A DNA stretch of 64,000 bases. It comes from an uncultured bacterium (lineage in GTDB: Bacteria > Verrucomicrobiota > Lentisphaeria > Victivallales > UBA1829). This document shows positions 49,172 through 57,201 of this stretch, in pieces. Below the pieces are notes generated by a model. It ran no database searches. It was not told where the DNA came from and saw nothing but the letters and a program-made list of their open reading frames with translations. The DNA lies in NCBI GenBank assembly GCA_902774245.1, contig CACYHQ010000006.1, positions 62,001 through 126,000 of the forward strand, read 5' to 3'. The position numbers and the translations under genes were made by a program. The first letter of the stretch is position 1. Each line of letters opens with the position of its first letter.

Positions 49172-49199
49172 TTGATAAATTTTGATTTTATGCTATATT
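49172..49199 (+). promoter_or_regulatory. Promoter of the integrase gene
   Basis: TTGATA (49172-49177), 16-bp spacer, TGC then TATATT (49194-49199). Host-like promoter style. Confidence 0.7.
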
Positions 49200-49257
49200 A
49201 TAGGCAGGAAATACAAAAGATGTAAATCAACCTCAATTCCCGAAAGGAAACGCAATC

Positions 49258-50742
49258 ATGGCGACCACCCCCAAGAAAGCCAAAGCGGACGCAGGAAGCA
49301 AGACAGCCCCGACCGTCTCCCAAGACCAGTACACAAAGCGCACCGGAAGAAAGAAACGGTATCGCGAAAAGGGCGCGGGCTCAATCTACAAGCGGGGAAA
49401 ACGGTTTTATCTGCGTTCGATGATAAACGGAAAGATTATCACAAAGGCGTTATTGAACCAAGACGGCGAACCATGCACAAGCGAGAAAGAAGCAGAAAAA
49501 GCGGCAGAGGCTTTCCGGAAATATAACCTTGTCGTGACAAAACAAGACTATATCAACCAAGTTGCCGAGGTAAAGAGCTTGAAGCGGCAGTACAGCTTAA
49601 CGATTCGCTCGGCGTGGAGGACATATTGCCAACAGCCGACACGTCCGGACAGCGGGGAGAAGACGCTTTCAAAGTACGAGAGCATGTTCCGCTGTTTCAC
49701 AGATTGGCTTGCAATCGAGCATCCGGAAATCGAACACATTTCCGCAATAGATTACGAGATTGCATCTGCTTTCATGGATTCGCTATGGAATGACGGGCTA
49801 TCTGCTGTAACCTATAACGCATATCTTCAAGCCTTGAGGATGATTTTCAAGCATCTGCGGGGAGTTGCCGAGCTTGAAAAGAATCCCTTCGAGGAAATCC
49901 CGAAGAAACCCAACGCCGCCGTTTCCCGCAAGGAATTTACCGAAGAGCAAGTCAAGGCGATTTTCAGAGGATTCAAAGACGGCTTCAAGTACCAATTGAA
50001 GACGGGGAAAGAAAAATACTACACTCCGCTTTACAAAGACGAGATGCGTGTTTTGTTCCTGCTCTGCTGTTATACGGGATGCCGAGGGCAGGACGGTTGC
50101 TTGATGCAATGGCGCGATATTGATTTGGAAAACGGCTTGATTTCATTCGTTCCGCGAAAGACGGCCAAGAAATCCGGATACAGACATGTTGAGTTAAGAA
50201 TCTTTCCGGTTTTACTTGATGCGCTCAAAGATGCGGCACGATGGAGAGACGACAACAAACACGGAGAAGATTTCATTTTGCCTCACATAGCAGACCGATA
50301 CAGGAAAAACCCGTCCGGAATCCAAAAAGACACGATGAAGATTATTCGGTTGGCTACAGGACTTGAAACCACATTGCAGAAAGACGATTTGAACGGCAGA
50401 CAGCGCAAAATCGGCGCAAACGCATACGGGCTACACTCGTTCCGCCACACATTCGTTTCTCTCTGCGCCAACGCAGGCGTTCCGCTTTCAGTTGTTGCCG
50501 AAATCGTGGGACATGGAAACCCGGCAATGACCGCGCATTATTCACACGCAAGCCAAAAGGCCAAAGGGGAAGCAATAAAAACCCTGCCGATGTTTTGCGA
50601 ACCTACAGCCGAACAGGAAGACGAAGTAATCGAGGAGGAGTTTAGCCAACGCCGAAAATTGATTTGCGATGCGTTACCAAGGGCGACCGCAGAAGCACTT
50701 TCAGCAATAGAGACAGCCTTAAAAGAGTACAATCTACTGTAA
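49258..50742 (+). CDS. int: Tyrosine site-specific recombinase (integrase)
   Basis: 494 aa. ATG follows AAAGGAAA. A Lys/Arg-rich N-terminal arm-binding region (about 1-65) precedes a SAM-like core-binding domain (about 110-205) and the catalytic domain (about 228-440). Catalytic residues: Arg276 (TGCRGQD), a Lys near 302, His393 and Arg396 (HSFRHTF), His419 (VGHGN), and the nucleophile Tyr428 (HYSHAS). All key residues are present, so it should be active. It would recombine the 53-bp tRNA-derived sites. A terminator follows within 35 bases. Confidence 0.95.
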   Translation: MATTPKKAKADAGSKTAPTVSQDQYTKRTGRKKRYREKGAGSIYKRGKRFYLRSMINGKIITKALLNQDGEPCTSEKEAEKAAEAFRKYNLVVTKQDYINQVAEVKSLKRQYSLTIRSAWRTYCQQPTRPDSGEKTLSKYESMFRCFTDWLAIEHPEIEHISAIDYEIASAFMDSLWNDGLSAVTYNAYLQALRMIFKHLRGVAELEKNPFEEIPKKPNAAVSRKEFTEEQVKAIFRGFKDGFKYQLKTGKEKYYTPLYKDEMRVLFLLCCYTGCRGQDGCLMQWRDIDLENGLISFVPRKTAKKSGYRHVELRIFPVLLDALKDAARWRDDNKHGEDFILPHIADRYRKNPSGIQKDTMKIIRLATGLETTLQKDDLNGRQRKIGANAYGLHSFRHTFVSLCANAGVPLSVVAEIVGHGNPAMTAHYSHASQKAKGEAIKTLPMFCEPTAEQEDEVIEEEFSQRRKLICDALPRATAEALSAIETALKEYNLL

Positions 50743-51213
50743 ATCAAATCTTTATACCGTTTTGTTCTTTTTTCCGGAGAAAGCAAAACTTCTCCGGTTT
50801 TTTTGTTGCTTTGAATTTAAGAGTTGACACTTTTGAGCTCGATTTTAGAAAAAAGTTCACAAACCGCAATCTTATTATCATATCATTGCAAGAAAAATAT
50901 ACCGTCCGGAAAAAGCTCGGAGGATTTTGTTAAAAACAGATACATAGGGGGAGATTCTTTTCCGGTTTTTGAGCTCAAAAATGAGGCAACAGGAGAAAAA
51001 CTTTCCCCAAAAACAATTTGCGAAAAGTACCTGTTGTTTTTGTTTCTATGCGCCGAAAACATAAATTCTTTTATTTTTTCTCTTCTTTTTGGGGGAAAGG
51101 CAGGACTTCTAAACCGCTTTTTTCTCTGCTTATCACAAGAATAAGTTGACATTGATGGGATAAGCAAGCGCGAGCAAAAAAGTTGCTTGCATAAACTCTA
51201 TGGAGGCTTGCCG
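50743..51213. other. AT-rich spacer in the element
   Basis: About 470 bp between int and the first excisionase-like gene. Frames of 89-106 codons exist but have no ribosome binding site or recognisable protein, so I do not call them. TTGACA occurs twice (50824 and 51146) without a well-placed -10. GCAAGC at 51164-51169 and GCTTGC at 51185-51190 form an inverted repeat just before the next gene, a possible operator. Confidence 0.4.
50774..50804 (+). terminator. Rho-independent terminator after int
   Basis: CCGGAGAA (50774-50781) pairs perfectly with TTCTCCGG (50790-50797), followed by TTTTTTT. Confidence 0.9.
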
Positions 51214-51537
51214 ATGCAGACCAACACAACCATTCCCAAAGACGTTATCAACGCAATCAAGACCGTATTGGATTTGGAACCAACGGCAACGATTGAAACG
51301 AAAGAAGCCGTCTTGGAAATCCTCAACAAAAACGGGAGAATTGGAAAAATCACGATTCAGAAAAACCGGAAAATGATAAATGCAAAGAGAGCAATGGAAA
51401 TCCTTGAAGTTTCCCGCCCGACCCTTGCGGAATACTGCAAGACGGGGAAGCTCACAGAAATCAAGCTCTCTTCTCGAAAAACCCGGTTTTACGAGGATGA
51501 AATCGAAAACTTTGCTTTGTTCGGCAACAAAAACTAA
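51214..51537 (+). CDS. Excisionase/AlpA-like helix-turn-helix protein 1
   Basis: 107 aa. ATG 51214 (MQTNTT) has GGAGG eight bases upstream, better than the in-frame ATG at 51187. The C-terminal half is a MerR-like HTH_17 domain: NAKRAMEILEVSRPTLAEYCKTGKL followed by the wing KTRFYEDEIENFA. Such small proteins act as excisionases or as regulators of integrase genes. The N-terminal half is an unrecognised helical segment. Paralogue of the next gene. Confidence 0.75.
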   Translation: MQTNTTIPKDVINAIKTVLDLEPTATIETKEAVLEILNKNGRIGKITIQKNRKMINAKRAMEILEVSRPTLAEYCKTGKLTEIKLSSRKTRFYEDEIENFALFGNKN

Positions 51538-51550
51538 AAGAGGGGGAAAC

Positions 51551-51853
51551 ATGAATACTCAACTTGCAAAGCGTATTGAGACGATAATCAACGAACAGAA
51601 CAAGAAAACTCTCCGGCTTGTTTTTGACGCAATCAAGGAAAAAACGCCTGATTCCGTCCCGCAGATTCCGAGACAGAGGAAAACGATTTCAACGGCAGAA
51701 GCAATGGCGATATTGGGCTGTTCTCGGATTCTGCTGATGGGACTTGCGGAAAAGGGAAAGATTCATTGCTTCAAGATTTCCCCTCGCAAACTCCGTTTCT
51801 ACCTTGACGAAATACAGAGCCTCGCGGAATACGGCGACCGGGATTTGAATTGA
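51551..51853 (+). CDS. Excisionase/AlpA-like helix-turn-helix protein 2
   Basis: 100 aa. ATG 51551 follows AGGGGG, 13 bases after the previous stop. The C-terminal HTH_17 domain is STAEAMAILGCSRILLMGLAEKGKI with the wing KLRFYLDEIQSLAEYG, the same pattern as the previous protein, so they arose by duplication. One may direct excision and the other regulate, as in AlpA/Cox systems. Confidence 0.72.
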   Translation: MNTQLAKRIETIINEQNKKTLRLVFDAIKEKTPDSVPQIPRQRKTISTAEAMAILGCSRILLMGLAEKGKIHCFKISPRKLRFYLDEIQSLAEYGDRDLN

Positions 51854-51866
51854 GGGGGGATGGGAA

Positions 51867-52895
51867 ATGAAACCACCTGATTTCTACCAGTTGCCGATGT
51901 TCCTATTTCGAGAAAGACGCAACAAACACTTATCCGAGCTTGGGATATTCGTTTTTTCTGTTGTTGCCACCTATTGCAAGCATAGTTCGGGAAAGGCTTT
52001 CACAGGCGGCTATGATGCTCTTGCTAAACTCTGCGGGACTTCAAAAGGTAATATTAAGCAGATTATGACGAAAATCAAATCTCTTGGATATGTTGTCGTT
52101 GAAAGAGGAAAGATTTCTCTTTCCGATGAGACACAACAACGCATAGAAACGGATAAACGACATCTAAAGCTCTTTCAAAGCGTTCTCGGACTTGATTTGA
52201 GCTTGAGACAAAAGCTGTTATACTCTTTGCTTGAAAGCTATCGTTCAACAGAAAAACAATCTGTTGATAAAGATACGATTTGCACAGAGCTTCAAATCCC
52301 AAACAGAACACTTCTTGAAGATTTGCGGAAATTGGAGAACAGAAAACTTGTTTTTCAGACAACAACGGGCTATCAAGCCGTCTCTCTTGATGAGGAACAG
52401 GGGGCAAAAACACTAACCTTCGAGAAGCAAAAATACTCACCTTCGGAGACAAAAACACTAACCTTGAAATACAAAAACACTAACCTTCCAAGCTCACCGT
52501 CCTCTAACACATCTAACATATCTAACAACAATCCAACGATCTCTCAATCTTCGGATATTCCGGAAACGGAAGAAGAGAGTACAACACCGGAGATTTCACG
52601 GGAAAGCTACGATTTGGAAATGCTGAAACGTGTTGAGATAATCTATTGTGAAGCTCTCGAAAAAACCGATGGTTTTTATCCGAGCATCCATGAGGTTGAG
52701 TTGTGGATAGCAAAAACCAATTGGGAAAACTGGAAACCGCCATATTACACGTTCGCCACATTTTTTCAGCTCTTACAGCGAGGCAGGATGAAGGACACTC
52801 AAGAAAGAGCAAAACGTGAAAGAAACAGGGCGATACTGGAAATTGAGCTATCCAAGATTCAGGAACAGCTCAAAGAAAGGATGCGTGTTGCATGA
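51867..52895 (+). CDS. Winged-helix replication-initiator-like protein
   Basis: 342 aa. The N-terminal 1-85 looks like a winged-helix/helix-turn-helix domain (GIFVFSVVATYCKH, FTGGYDALAKLCGTSKGNIKQIMTKIKSLGYVV), the fold used by phage O-type and plasmid RepA-type initiators. A second helical DNA-binding-like region follows (about 110-165, DTICTELQIPNRTLLEDLRKLENRKLV). A low-complexity Ser/Asn/Thr linker (about 180-245) is encoded by the iteron region, and a C-terminal helical domain completes it. The layout (DNA-binding domain, linker coding for origin repeats, C-terminal domain) parallels lambda O. Replication role is inferred from fold and iterons; no direct homologue named. Confidence 0.6.
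   Translation: MKPPDFYQLPMFLFRERRNKHLSELGIFVFSVVATYCKHSSGKAFTGGYDALAKLCGTSKGNIKQIMTKIKSLGYVVVERGKISLSDETQQRIETDKRHLKLFQSVLGLDLSLRQKLLYSLLESYRSTEKQSVDKDTICTELQIPNRTLLEDLRKLENRKLVFQTTTGYQAVSLDEEQGAKTLTFEKQKYSPSETKTLTLKYKNTNLPSSPSSNTSNISNNNPTISQSSDIPETEEESTTPEISRESYDLEMLKRVEIIYCEALEKTDGFYPSIHEVELWIAKTNWENWKPPYYTFATFFQLLQRGRMKDTQERAKRERNRAILEIELSKIQEQLKERMRVA
52405..52487 (+). repeat. Four iterons inside the initiator gene (putative replication origin)
   Basis: CAAAAACACTAACCTT occurs at 52405, 52450 and 52472, with a degenerate copy CAAAAATACTCACCTT at 52428. Spacings are 23, 22 and 22 bp, about two helical turns. The copies fall in different codon phases (1, 0, 1, 2), so the similarity is maintained at the DNA level, not by the protein. 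An AT-rich stretch with repeated TCTAACA motifs follows (about 52500-52545) and could be the unwinding element. Confidence 0.78.
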
Positions 52896-53022
52896 CCGTA
52901 GCCCCCCACAGCCCCCCGTCACTTTCCCCCCTACGTATTACCAAGAACAGAAACCATACGTTTTCCTGCCACAGAGAAACGCATAAGCCCAAAAACCGTA
53001 AACCGACTAAACGGAGGTAATC

Positions 53023-53247
53023 ATGAAATTTGAAACCTATGACGAACACACGAACACCCTGACTTATCGTATCGACCTCGCGGAAGCAGTCAAAATGAAT
53101 TTTGCGCTTCCTGCATTTTTGCGGGAGCGCATAGAGATTGAACGACAGCTCCGCGAAGCAGACCCCGAAACGAGAAAACGGTTTTTCCAAGAAAAGAAAC
53201 GTGTATCGTTCCTTGAACCGGATGAAATCGCCAAGTTGGAGCAATAA
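53023..53247 (+). CDS. Small hypothetical protein of the element
   Basis: 74 aa. ATG follows a strong GGAGGT with 5-base spacing. Charged, mostly helical; no domain recognised. It is two bases upstream of the zinc-finger-like gene and probably co-translated. The preceding 127 bp (52896-53022) holds C-rich sequence without a clear signal. Confidence 0.65.
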   Translation: MKFETYDEHTNTLTYRIDLAEAVKMNFALPAFLRERIEIERQLREADPETRKRFFQEKKRVSFLEPDEIAKLEQ

Positions 53248-53249
53248 CC

Positions 53250-53522
53250 ATGAAATATAAGCGTTTTTCCTGCCGTTTCTGCGAAAAGACGTTCTTTTCC
53301 GAGAAGACACGGACGGCGCATGAGCTTTACTGCGCGTGGAATCCTGCACAACGCCGCTGTTTTACTTGCCGTTGGTATTTACCCGAAACATACGCCTGTA
53401 GAAGAGATGCGTATTTCAACCCGACTACGGGGAAAAGCCGTCCTATTCGGAAAGGAAACTGTTTCCGATGGGAAGCAAAGCAAGAAGAGCAGAAGAAATC
53501 GCCACCGCCCAAAGCGATTTGA
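53250..53522 (+). CDS. Small zinc-finger-like protein
   Basis: 90 aa, two bases after the previous stop. The N-terminus has a C2HC-type finger: Cys-Arg-Phe-Cys, 12 residues, His, three residues, Cys (motifs FSCRFCEKTF and TAHELYC). A second Cys group follows: CFTCRWYL, TYACRR, then GNCFRW. Two zinc sites are therefore likely. Probably nucleic-acid or protein binding within the element; no known family matched. Confidence 0.65.
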   Translation: MKYKRFSCRFCEKTFFSEKTRTAHELYCAWNPAQRRCFTCRWYLPETYACRRDAYFNPTTGKSRPIRKGNCFRWEAKQEEQKKSPPPKAI

Positions 53523-53625
53523 AGACGCACAACGCCGAACCGAAGCCCCGCCCCCTAAAACGGGACGGGCTTTTTGTTTCCTGCCGTCAAATGGCCGGAA
53601 AACGCATGGAAAGGAAATCGGAGGC

Positions 53626-53835
53626 ATGACACGGGAATATACGTATCATGGCGGAGAGAGACAAATGTTTTTGATTTCGCGCGCGACCTGTTCAAAAGGA
53701 ACGCAAACAGAAACACATCTTGAGGGCAGACGGCGAACACGCCCCCACAGGCCAAGAGAAGACCGGACAGAGGTGAAAGCCCACCTTAAAAGCAAGGGAA
53801 CGCCCGAAAAACTATCCCACCTCAAGAAAAAGTAG
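53626..53835 (+). CDS. Possible small basic protein
   Basis: 69 aa, rich in Arg, Lys, His and Thr. ATG lies next to GGAGG (too close) and 11 bases after AAGGA. No family recognised, and the frame continues from a longer one overlapping the zinc-finger gene, so it may be non-coding. The rest of 53523-53942 shows no other supportable gene. Confidence 0.3.
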   Translation: MTREYTYHGGERQMFLISRATCSKGTQTETHLEGRRRTRPHRPREDRTEVKAHLKSKGTPEKLSHLKKK

Positions 53836-53935
53836 ATAAGTTGTTTATAAATCTTGCTCGAAACAGTTCAAAAACAAGGAAAACAAGAGGATTTAAGGAA
53901 ACGAGGAAAACGGCGTAATCTCTTGAATTTGAGCA

Positions 53936-53988
53936 AAAAAAATGGAGCCAACGCTCGGAATCGAACCGAGGACCTGTTCATTACGAGT
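53936..53988 (+). repeat. Attachment site attR (53-bp direct repeat)
   Basis: Identical to 49042-49094; overlaps the 3' half of the intact tRNA-Thr gene. Identity stops right after the anticodon loop. Confidence 0.92.
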
Positions 53989-54018
53989 GAACCGCTCTAC
54001 CGACTGAGCTATGTTGGC
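53943..54018 (-). tRNA. tRNA-Thr (anticodon CGU)
   Basis: 76 nt with encoded CCA. Read on the minus strand: acceptor GCCAAC/GTTGGC with an A-C mismatch at the seventh pair, D arm GCTC/GAGC, anticodon stem GTTCA/TGAAC with loop CTCGTAA (anticodon CGU, complement of 53983-53985), T arm CTCGG TTCGATT CCGAG, discriminator T. It decodes ACG. It is the integration target of the adjacent element, whose repeat restores the 3' half. Confidence 0.96.
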
Positions 54019-54028
54019 ATTCCATGAA

Positions 54029-54055
54029 AATATAATCTAGCACAGAATCCGTCAA
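54029..54055 (-). promoter_or_regulatory. Promoter of tRNA-Thr
   Basis: Minus strand TTGACG (complement of 54050-54055), 15-bp spacer, TATATT (complement of 54029-54034); predicted start about 4 bases before the mature tRNA. Confidence 0.55.
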
Positions 54056-54189
54056 AAATCAAGGTGAAAAGCGTTTTTTTTGACAAAAAAGTAAAACCGG
54101 AAGGCATTTCAAGCCCGATTCCTGAATTGTACGATTTTCGAGAAATACTGACGCTTATCGCATGAGATGAAAGGAATCCGGCTTCGGTT

Positions 54190-55719
54190 TCAGAATTCTT
54201 TTTTGAGGCCGAGGCGGTTCATGCGGTAGTTCATCATGCGCGGAGAAAGCCCGAGCTTGCGGCCGGCGGCGGAAAGGTTGCCGTCGTTCTTGCGGATGGC
54301 GTCCTGAAGAATCTCGCGCTCGTAGTTGGCGAGCAGGACTTCGAGCGTGGAGGAATCGTCGCCAATGGTAGCGGCGGGCGATCCGGAAGAAGACGCGCCG
54401 ACGGCCTGGAGCGAGGGCGGCAGGTTCTGTGCCTGGACGCAGTCATCGGTAGCGGTGAGCACGGCGCGTTCCATGCAGTTTTCGAGTTCGCGGACGTTGC
54501 CCGGCCAGCTGTAGTTCATGAGCAGGTGGATCGCGCCGGGCGAGAGCTTGCGAATCGCCTTGTTGTACTTCACGTTCAGGTTCTCGATGAAATACTCGGC
54601 GAGCAGGATGATGTCGCTCTTGCGTTGGGCGAGCGGCGGCATCATGATGGGGAAGATGTTCAGGCGGTAATACAGGTCCTCGCGGAAGAGCTTCTTCTCC
54701 ATCAGCTCCTCGAGGTTGCGGCTGGTGGCGGCGAGAAACCGCACGTTGGAATGCAGCTCTTCGTTGCTGCCGACGCGCGAGAAAGTGCGTTCCTGCAGGA
54801 ACCGCAGGAGCTTCACCTGGGTCTGCATGGTCAGGTCGCCGATCTCGTCGAGGAAGAGCGTGCCGCCGTCGGCGGCCTCGGCGCGTCCGATGCGGCGGCT
54901 GACCGCGCCCGTGAACGCGCCTTTTTCATGCCCGAAAAGCTCGCTTTCGACGAGGTTTTCCGGGAGGGCGGCGCAGTTCAGCGTGATGAACGGCTTGTCC
55001 TTGCGCCCCGAGAGCTCGACGATGGCGCGGGCGAGGAGTTCCTTTCCGGTGCCGCTGGCGCCCCGGATCAGGACTGTGGCGTCGGACGGTGCGACCTGGC
55101 GGAGCTGTTCATAGACGAGCTGCATCTCGCGACAGTTTCCGATCATCTTGCCGGGGGCCTTCTGGAGCATGCTGCGGAGCTTGCGATTTTCCTCGAGCAG
55201 GGATTCGCGTTCGTCGTGGATCTCCACGCAGGCGGCCGCGGCATCGGCGGTGATGTTCGCGATGATCTCCAGGAACGCGACGTCGCTGTCAAGGTCGGTG
55301 TCCGGCAGAACGGGACGGTCGATGGAGAGCGTACCGATCACGTTTTCGTGGTGGATCAGCGGGACACAGATGAACGCGACCTGTTCGGTGTAATGCCGCG
55401 CGCCGGTCCTGTTCAGGAACCGGGCGTCGTTGCGGAGGTCCGGGATCACATGGCTGTGTCCGGTCTCGGCGACGTGTCCGGTGATGCCCTCGCCGATGCG
55501 GTAGTGTCCGAGCTTCTTTTCCGTTTCGGCGAGTCCACAGGAGACCTCGATCTTCAGGGTGTCGCCGTACAGAAGGGCGAACGTGCCCCGGATCATGCCC
55601 ATGTCGCTTTCGAGAATGGCGAGGACGCTTTCGAGGAGCGCCTGCACATCGCGTTCACGGGTGATGACCGAGCTGACCTTCTGAATGACGAGGAGTTGCG
55701 GACTGGCAAGTTTATTCAT
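54190..55719 (-). CDS. NifA-type sigma54-dependent transcriptional activator
   Basis: 509 aa. N-terminal GAF domain (about 20-165), AAA+ domain (about 192-425) with Walker A GASGTGKE (220-227), the sigma54-contact loop GAFTGA (267-272), Walker B TLFLDEIGD and the sensor/arginine-finger region FREDLYYRLN, then a Fis-type helix-turn-helix (about 460-505, NLSAAGRKLGLSPRMMNYRM). It is an intact enhancer-binding protein of the GAF class, like NifA. Its position next to gltD-gltB, and sigma54-type promoters in front of gltB and purF, suggest it senses nitrogen or a small metabolite and drives those genes. No Shine-Dalgarno precedes the ATG. Confidence 0.93.
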   Translation of the reverse strand: MNKLASPQLLVIQKVSSVITRERDVQALLESVLAILESDMGMIRGTFALLYGDTLKIEVSCGLAETEKKLGHYRIGEGITGHVAETGHSHVIPDLRNDARFLNRTGARHYTEQVAFICVPLIHHENVIGTLSIDRPVLPDTDLDSDVAFLEIIANITADAAAACVEIHDERESLLEENRKLRSMLQKAPGKMIGNCREMQLVYEQLRQVAPSDATVLIRGASGTGKELLARAIVELSGRKDKPFITLNCAALPENLVESELFGHEKGAFTGAVSRRIGRAEAADGGTLFLDEIGDLTMQTQVKLLRFLQERTFSRVGSNEELHSNVRFLAATSRNLEELMEKKLFREDLYYRLNIFPIMMPPLAQRKSDIILLAEYFIENLNVKYNKAIRKLSPGAIHLLMNYSWPGNVRELENCMERAVLTATDDCVQAQNLPPSLQAVGASSSGSPAATIGDDSSTLEVLLANYEREILQDAIRKNDGNLSAAGRKLGLSPRMMNYRMNRLGLKKEF

Positions 55720-55727
55720 GATAATAT

Positions 55728-55756
55728 AATATACATGTTTGGTTATGTTTTATCAA
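55728..55756 (-). promoter_or_regulatory. Promoter of the sigma54 activator gene
   Basis: Minus strand TTGATA (complement of 55751-55756), 17-bp spacer, TATATT (complement of 55728-55733). The predicted start is only about 2 bases before the ATG at 55719, so the mRNA may be leaderless. Confidence 0.65.
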
Positions 55757-55803
55757 GGGGAAAACACCATCTCCTTTCATGTTTCGCGTCAAATCAATCC
55801 AAA

Positions 55804-57183
55804 TCATGCCAAATCGCGGATAATCTCCTGAACCGTTTTCTTCGCGTCGGCCATTGCGCGGACCACAAGCGAAGCGCCGGTGGTGCAGTCGCCGACAGTG
55901 TAGACGCTGCGTTCCGGGTCGGCGATCAGGCCGTTGCGGGGCGTCATTTTGAGCTTGAGATCGGCGGAAGGCCCCTTGGGATCGGCTCCGGTGAAGCCCA
56001 TGGCGAGCAGGATCAGGTCGGCTTCAATGACGCGCGTGGAGTTTTCGACCGCGACGGGCTTCAGCGGCCTGCCTTCGGGCGTGGTCTCCCACTTGACGGA
56101 ATGCACCTCGACTCCGGTCAGGACGCCGTTTTCGCCGAGGAACCGGTCGCTCGCCACGTTCCACTCGCGTTCGCAGCCTTCCTTGTGGCTGGAGCTGGTG
56201 CGGAGCATCCACGGCCAGGCGGGCCACGGCGTGGATTCGGAACGCGTCTCGGGCGGCATGGGCATGATCTCGACCTGTTTCACGCTCGCCGCGCCCTGAC
56301 GGATCGCGGTCCCGGCGCAGTCGCTGCCGGTGTCGCCGCCGCCGATGATGAGCACTCGCTTGCCCTTTGCGCTGACGGGGAGCGTGCGGAGTTCGCCGCC
56401 GTTCACGCGGTTCTGCCCCTGGAGGAATTCGAGCGCAAAGTGGACACCGTTCAGGTCGCGGCCGGGGATGTTCAGGTCGCGGGCGCACGGAGTCCCGGTC
56501 GCGAGCACGACAGCGTCGTAGTTGCGGAGGAGATACTGCCCGGCGACGTCGAGCCCGATGCGGCAGTCGGTCTGGAATTCGATCCCCGCCTGGCGCATGA
56601 GGGAGATGCGGCGGTCGATGACGCGTTTGTCGAGCTTGAAATCGGGGATGCCGTAGCGGAGCAGTCCGCCGGGCTTGTGGTTCGCTTCGAATACCTTGAC
56701 GCTGAATCCTGCGCGGTTCAGCGCCTCGGCGGCGTACAGGCCGGACGGGCCGCTGCCGACGACGGCGATGCGCTTGCCGTTGCGGAGCGCGGGGACGACC
56801 GGCTTCACCCAGCCGTTTTCAAACGCGGTCTCGACGATGACTTTTTCGCACTGGCGCACCATCACGGGGTCGTCGTTGACGCCGTTGCAGCAAGCGCCCT
56901 CGCACAACGCGGGGCAGATGCGGCAGGTGAACTCGGGGAAGAAACTGGTCTCGGAGAGGATGCGCCAGGCGGTCAGCCAGTCGCCGGATGCGGCGGCGCT
57001 GTTGAAATCGGGGATGACGTTTCCGAGGGGACAGCCCGCGCCGTGGCAGAACGGGACGCCGCAGTTATGGCAGCGGAGCATCTGCTCGCGGATCTGCTCG
57101 GGTGCGAGGCGGACTTCGACTTCATTGAAATCGCGGACGCGTTCGTCCGCGGGACGGTAGATATCATGAATGCGTTCGATCAT
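55804..57183 (-). CDS. gltD: Glutamate synthase small subunit
   Basis: 459 aa. ATG 57183 (MIERIHDIYRP) was preferred over a TTG two codons upstream; AAAGGAG lies about 10 bases before it. N-terminal Fe-S domain: CHNCGVPFCHGAGCPLGN and CRICPALCEGACC, two 4Fe-4S clusters. Then FAD binding VVGSGPSGLYAAEALNRAG, an NADPH domain with LIIGGGDTGSD and the terminal FAD contact VYTVGDCTTGASLVV. It passes electrons from NADPH to GltB, which makes glutamate from glutamine and 2-oxoglutarate. Starts 18 bases after gltB. Confidence 0.95.
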   Translation of the reverse strand: MIERIHDIYRPADERVRDFNEVEVRLAPEQIREQMLRCHNCGVPFCHGAGCPLGNVIPDFNSAAASGDWLTAWRILSETSFFPEFTCRICPALCEGACCNGVNDDPVMVRQCEKVIVETAFENGWVKPVVPALRNGKRIAVVGSGPSGLYAAEALNRAGFSVKVFEANHKPGGLLRYGIPDFKLDKRVIDRRISLMRQAGIEFQTDCRIGLDVAGQYLLRNYDAVVLATGTPCARDLNIPGRDLNGVHFALEFLQGQNRVNGGELRTLPVSAKGKRVLIIGGGDTGSDCAGTAIRQGAASVKQVEIMPMPPETRSESTPWPAWPWMLRTSSSHKEGCEREWNVASDRFLGENGVLTGVEVHSVKWETTPEGRPLKPVAVENSTRVIEADLILLAMGFTGADPKGPSADLKLKMTPRNGLIADPERSVYTVGDCTTGASLVVRAMADAKKTVQEIIRDLA

Positions 57184-57201
57184 GGTCAATTGGCTCCTTT
57201 C

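Larger units (their letters stand above)
49042..53988. mobile_element. Integrative element in tRNA-Thr with iteron-type origin
   Basis: Flanked by 53-bp perfect direct repeats (49042-49094 and 53936-53988), offset 4,894 bp. The right copy is the 3' part of an intact tRNA-Thr gene; the left copy lacks the 5' half. Inside are a tyrosine integrase, two excisionase-like proteins, an initiator-like winged-helix protein with embedded iterons, and small proteins including a zinc-finger-like one. Base composition is more AT-rich than the chromosome. No capsid, terminase, relaxase, toxin or resistance gene is visible. This resembles a cryptic integrative plasmid or minimal phage satellite. The integrase lies at the end away from the intact tRNA. 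Confidence 0.9.

Noticed and set aside
50824..51144. 106-codon frame between int and the first excisionase-like gene
   Set aside because: No ribosome binding site and low-complexity Phe/Leu/Ser-rich product; overlapping frames on both strands look equally open because of AT-rich sequence.
53320..53625. Upstream part of the 171-codon frame overlapping the zinc-finger gene
   Set aside because: The overlapping gene at 53250-53522 has the better start context and a clear Cys/His pattern.
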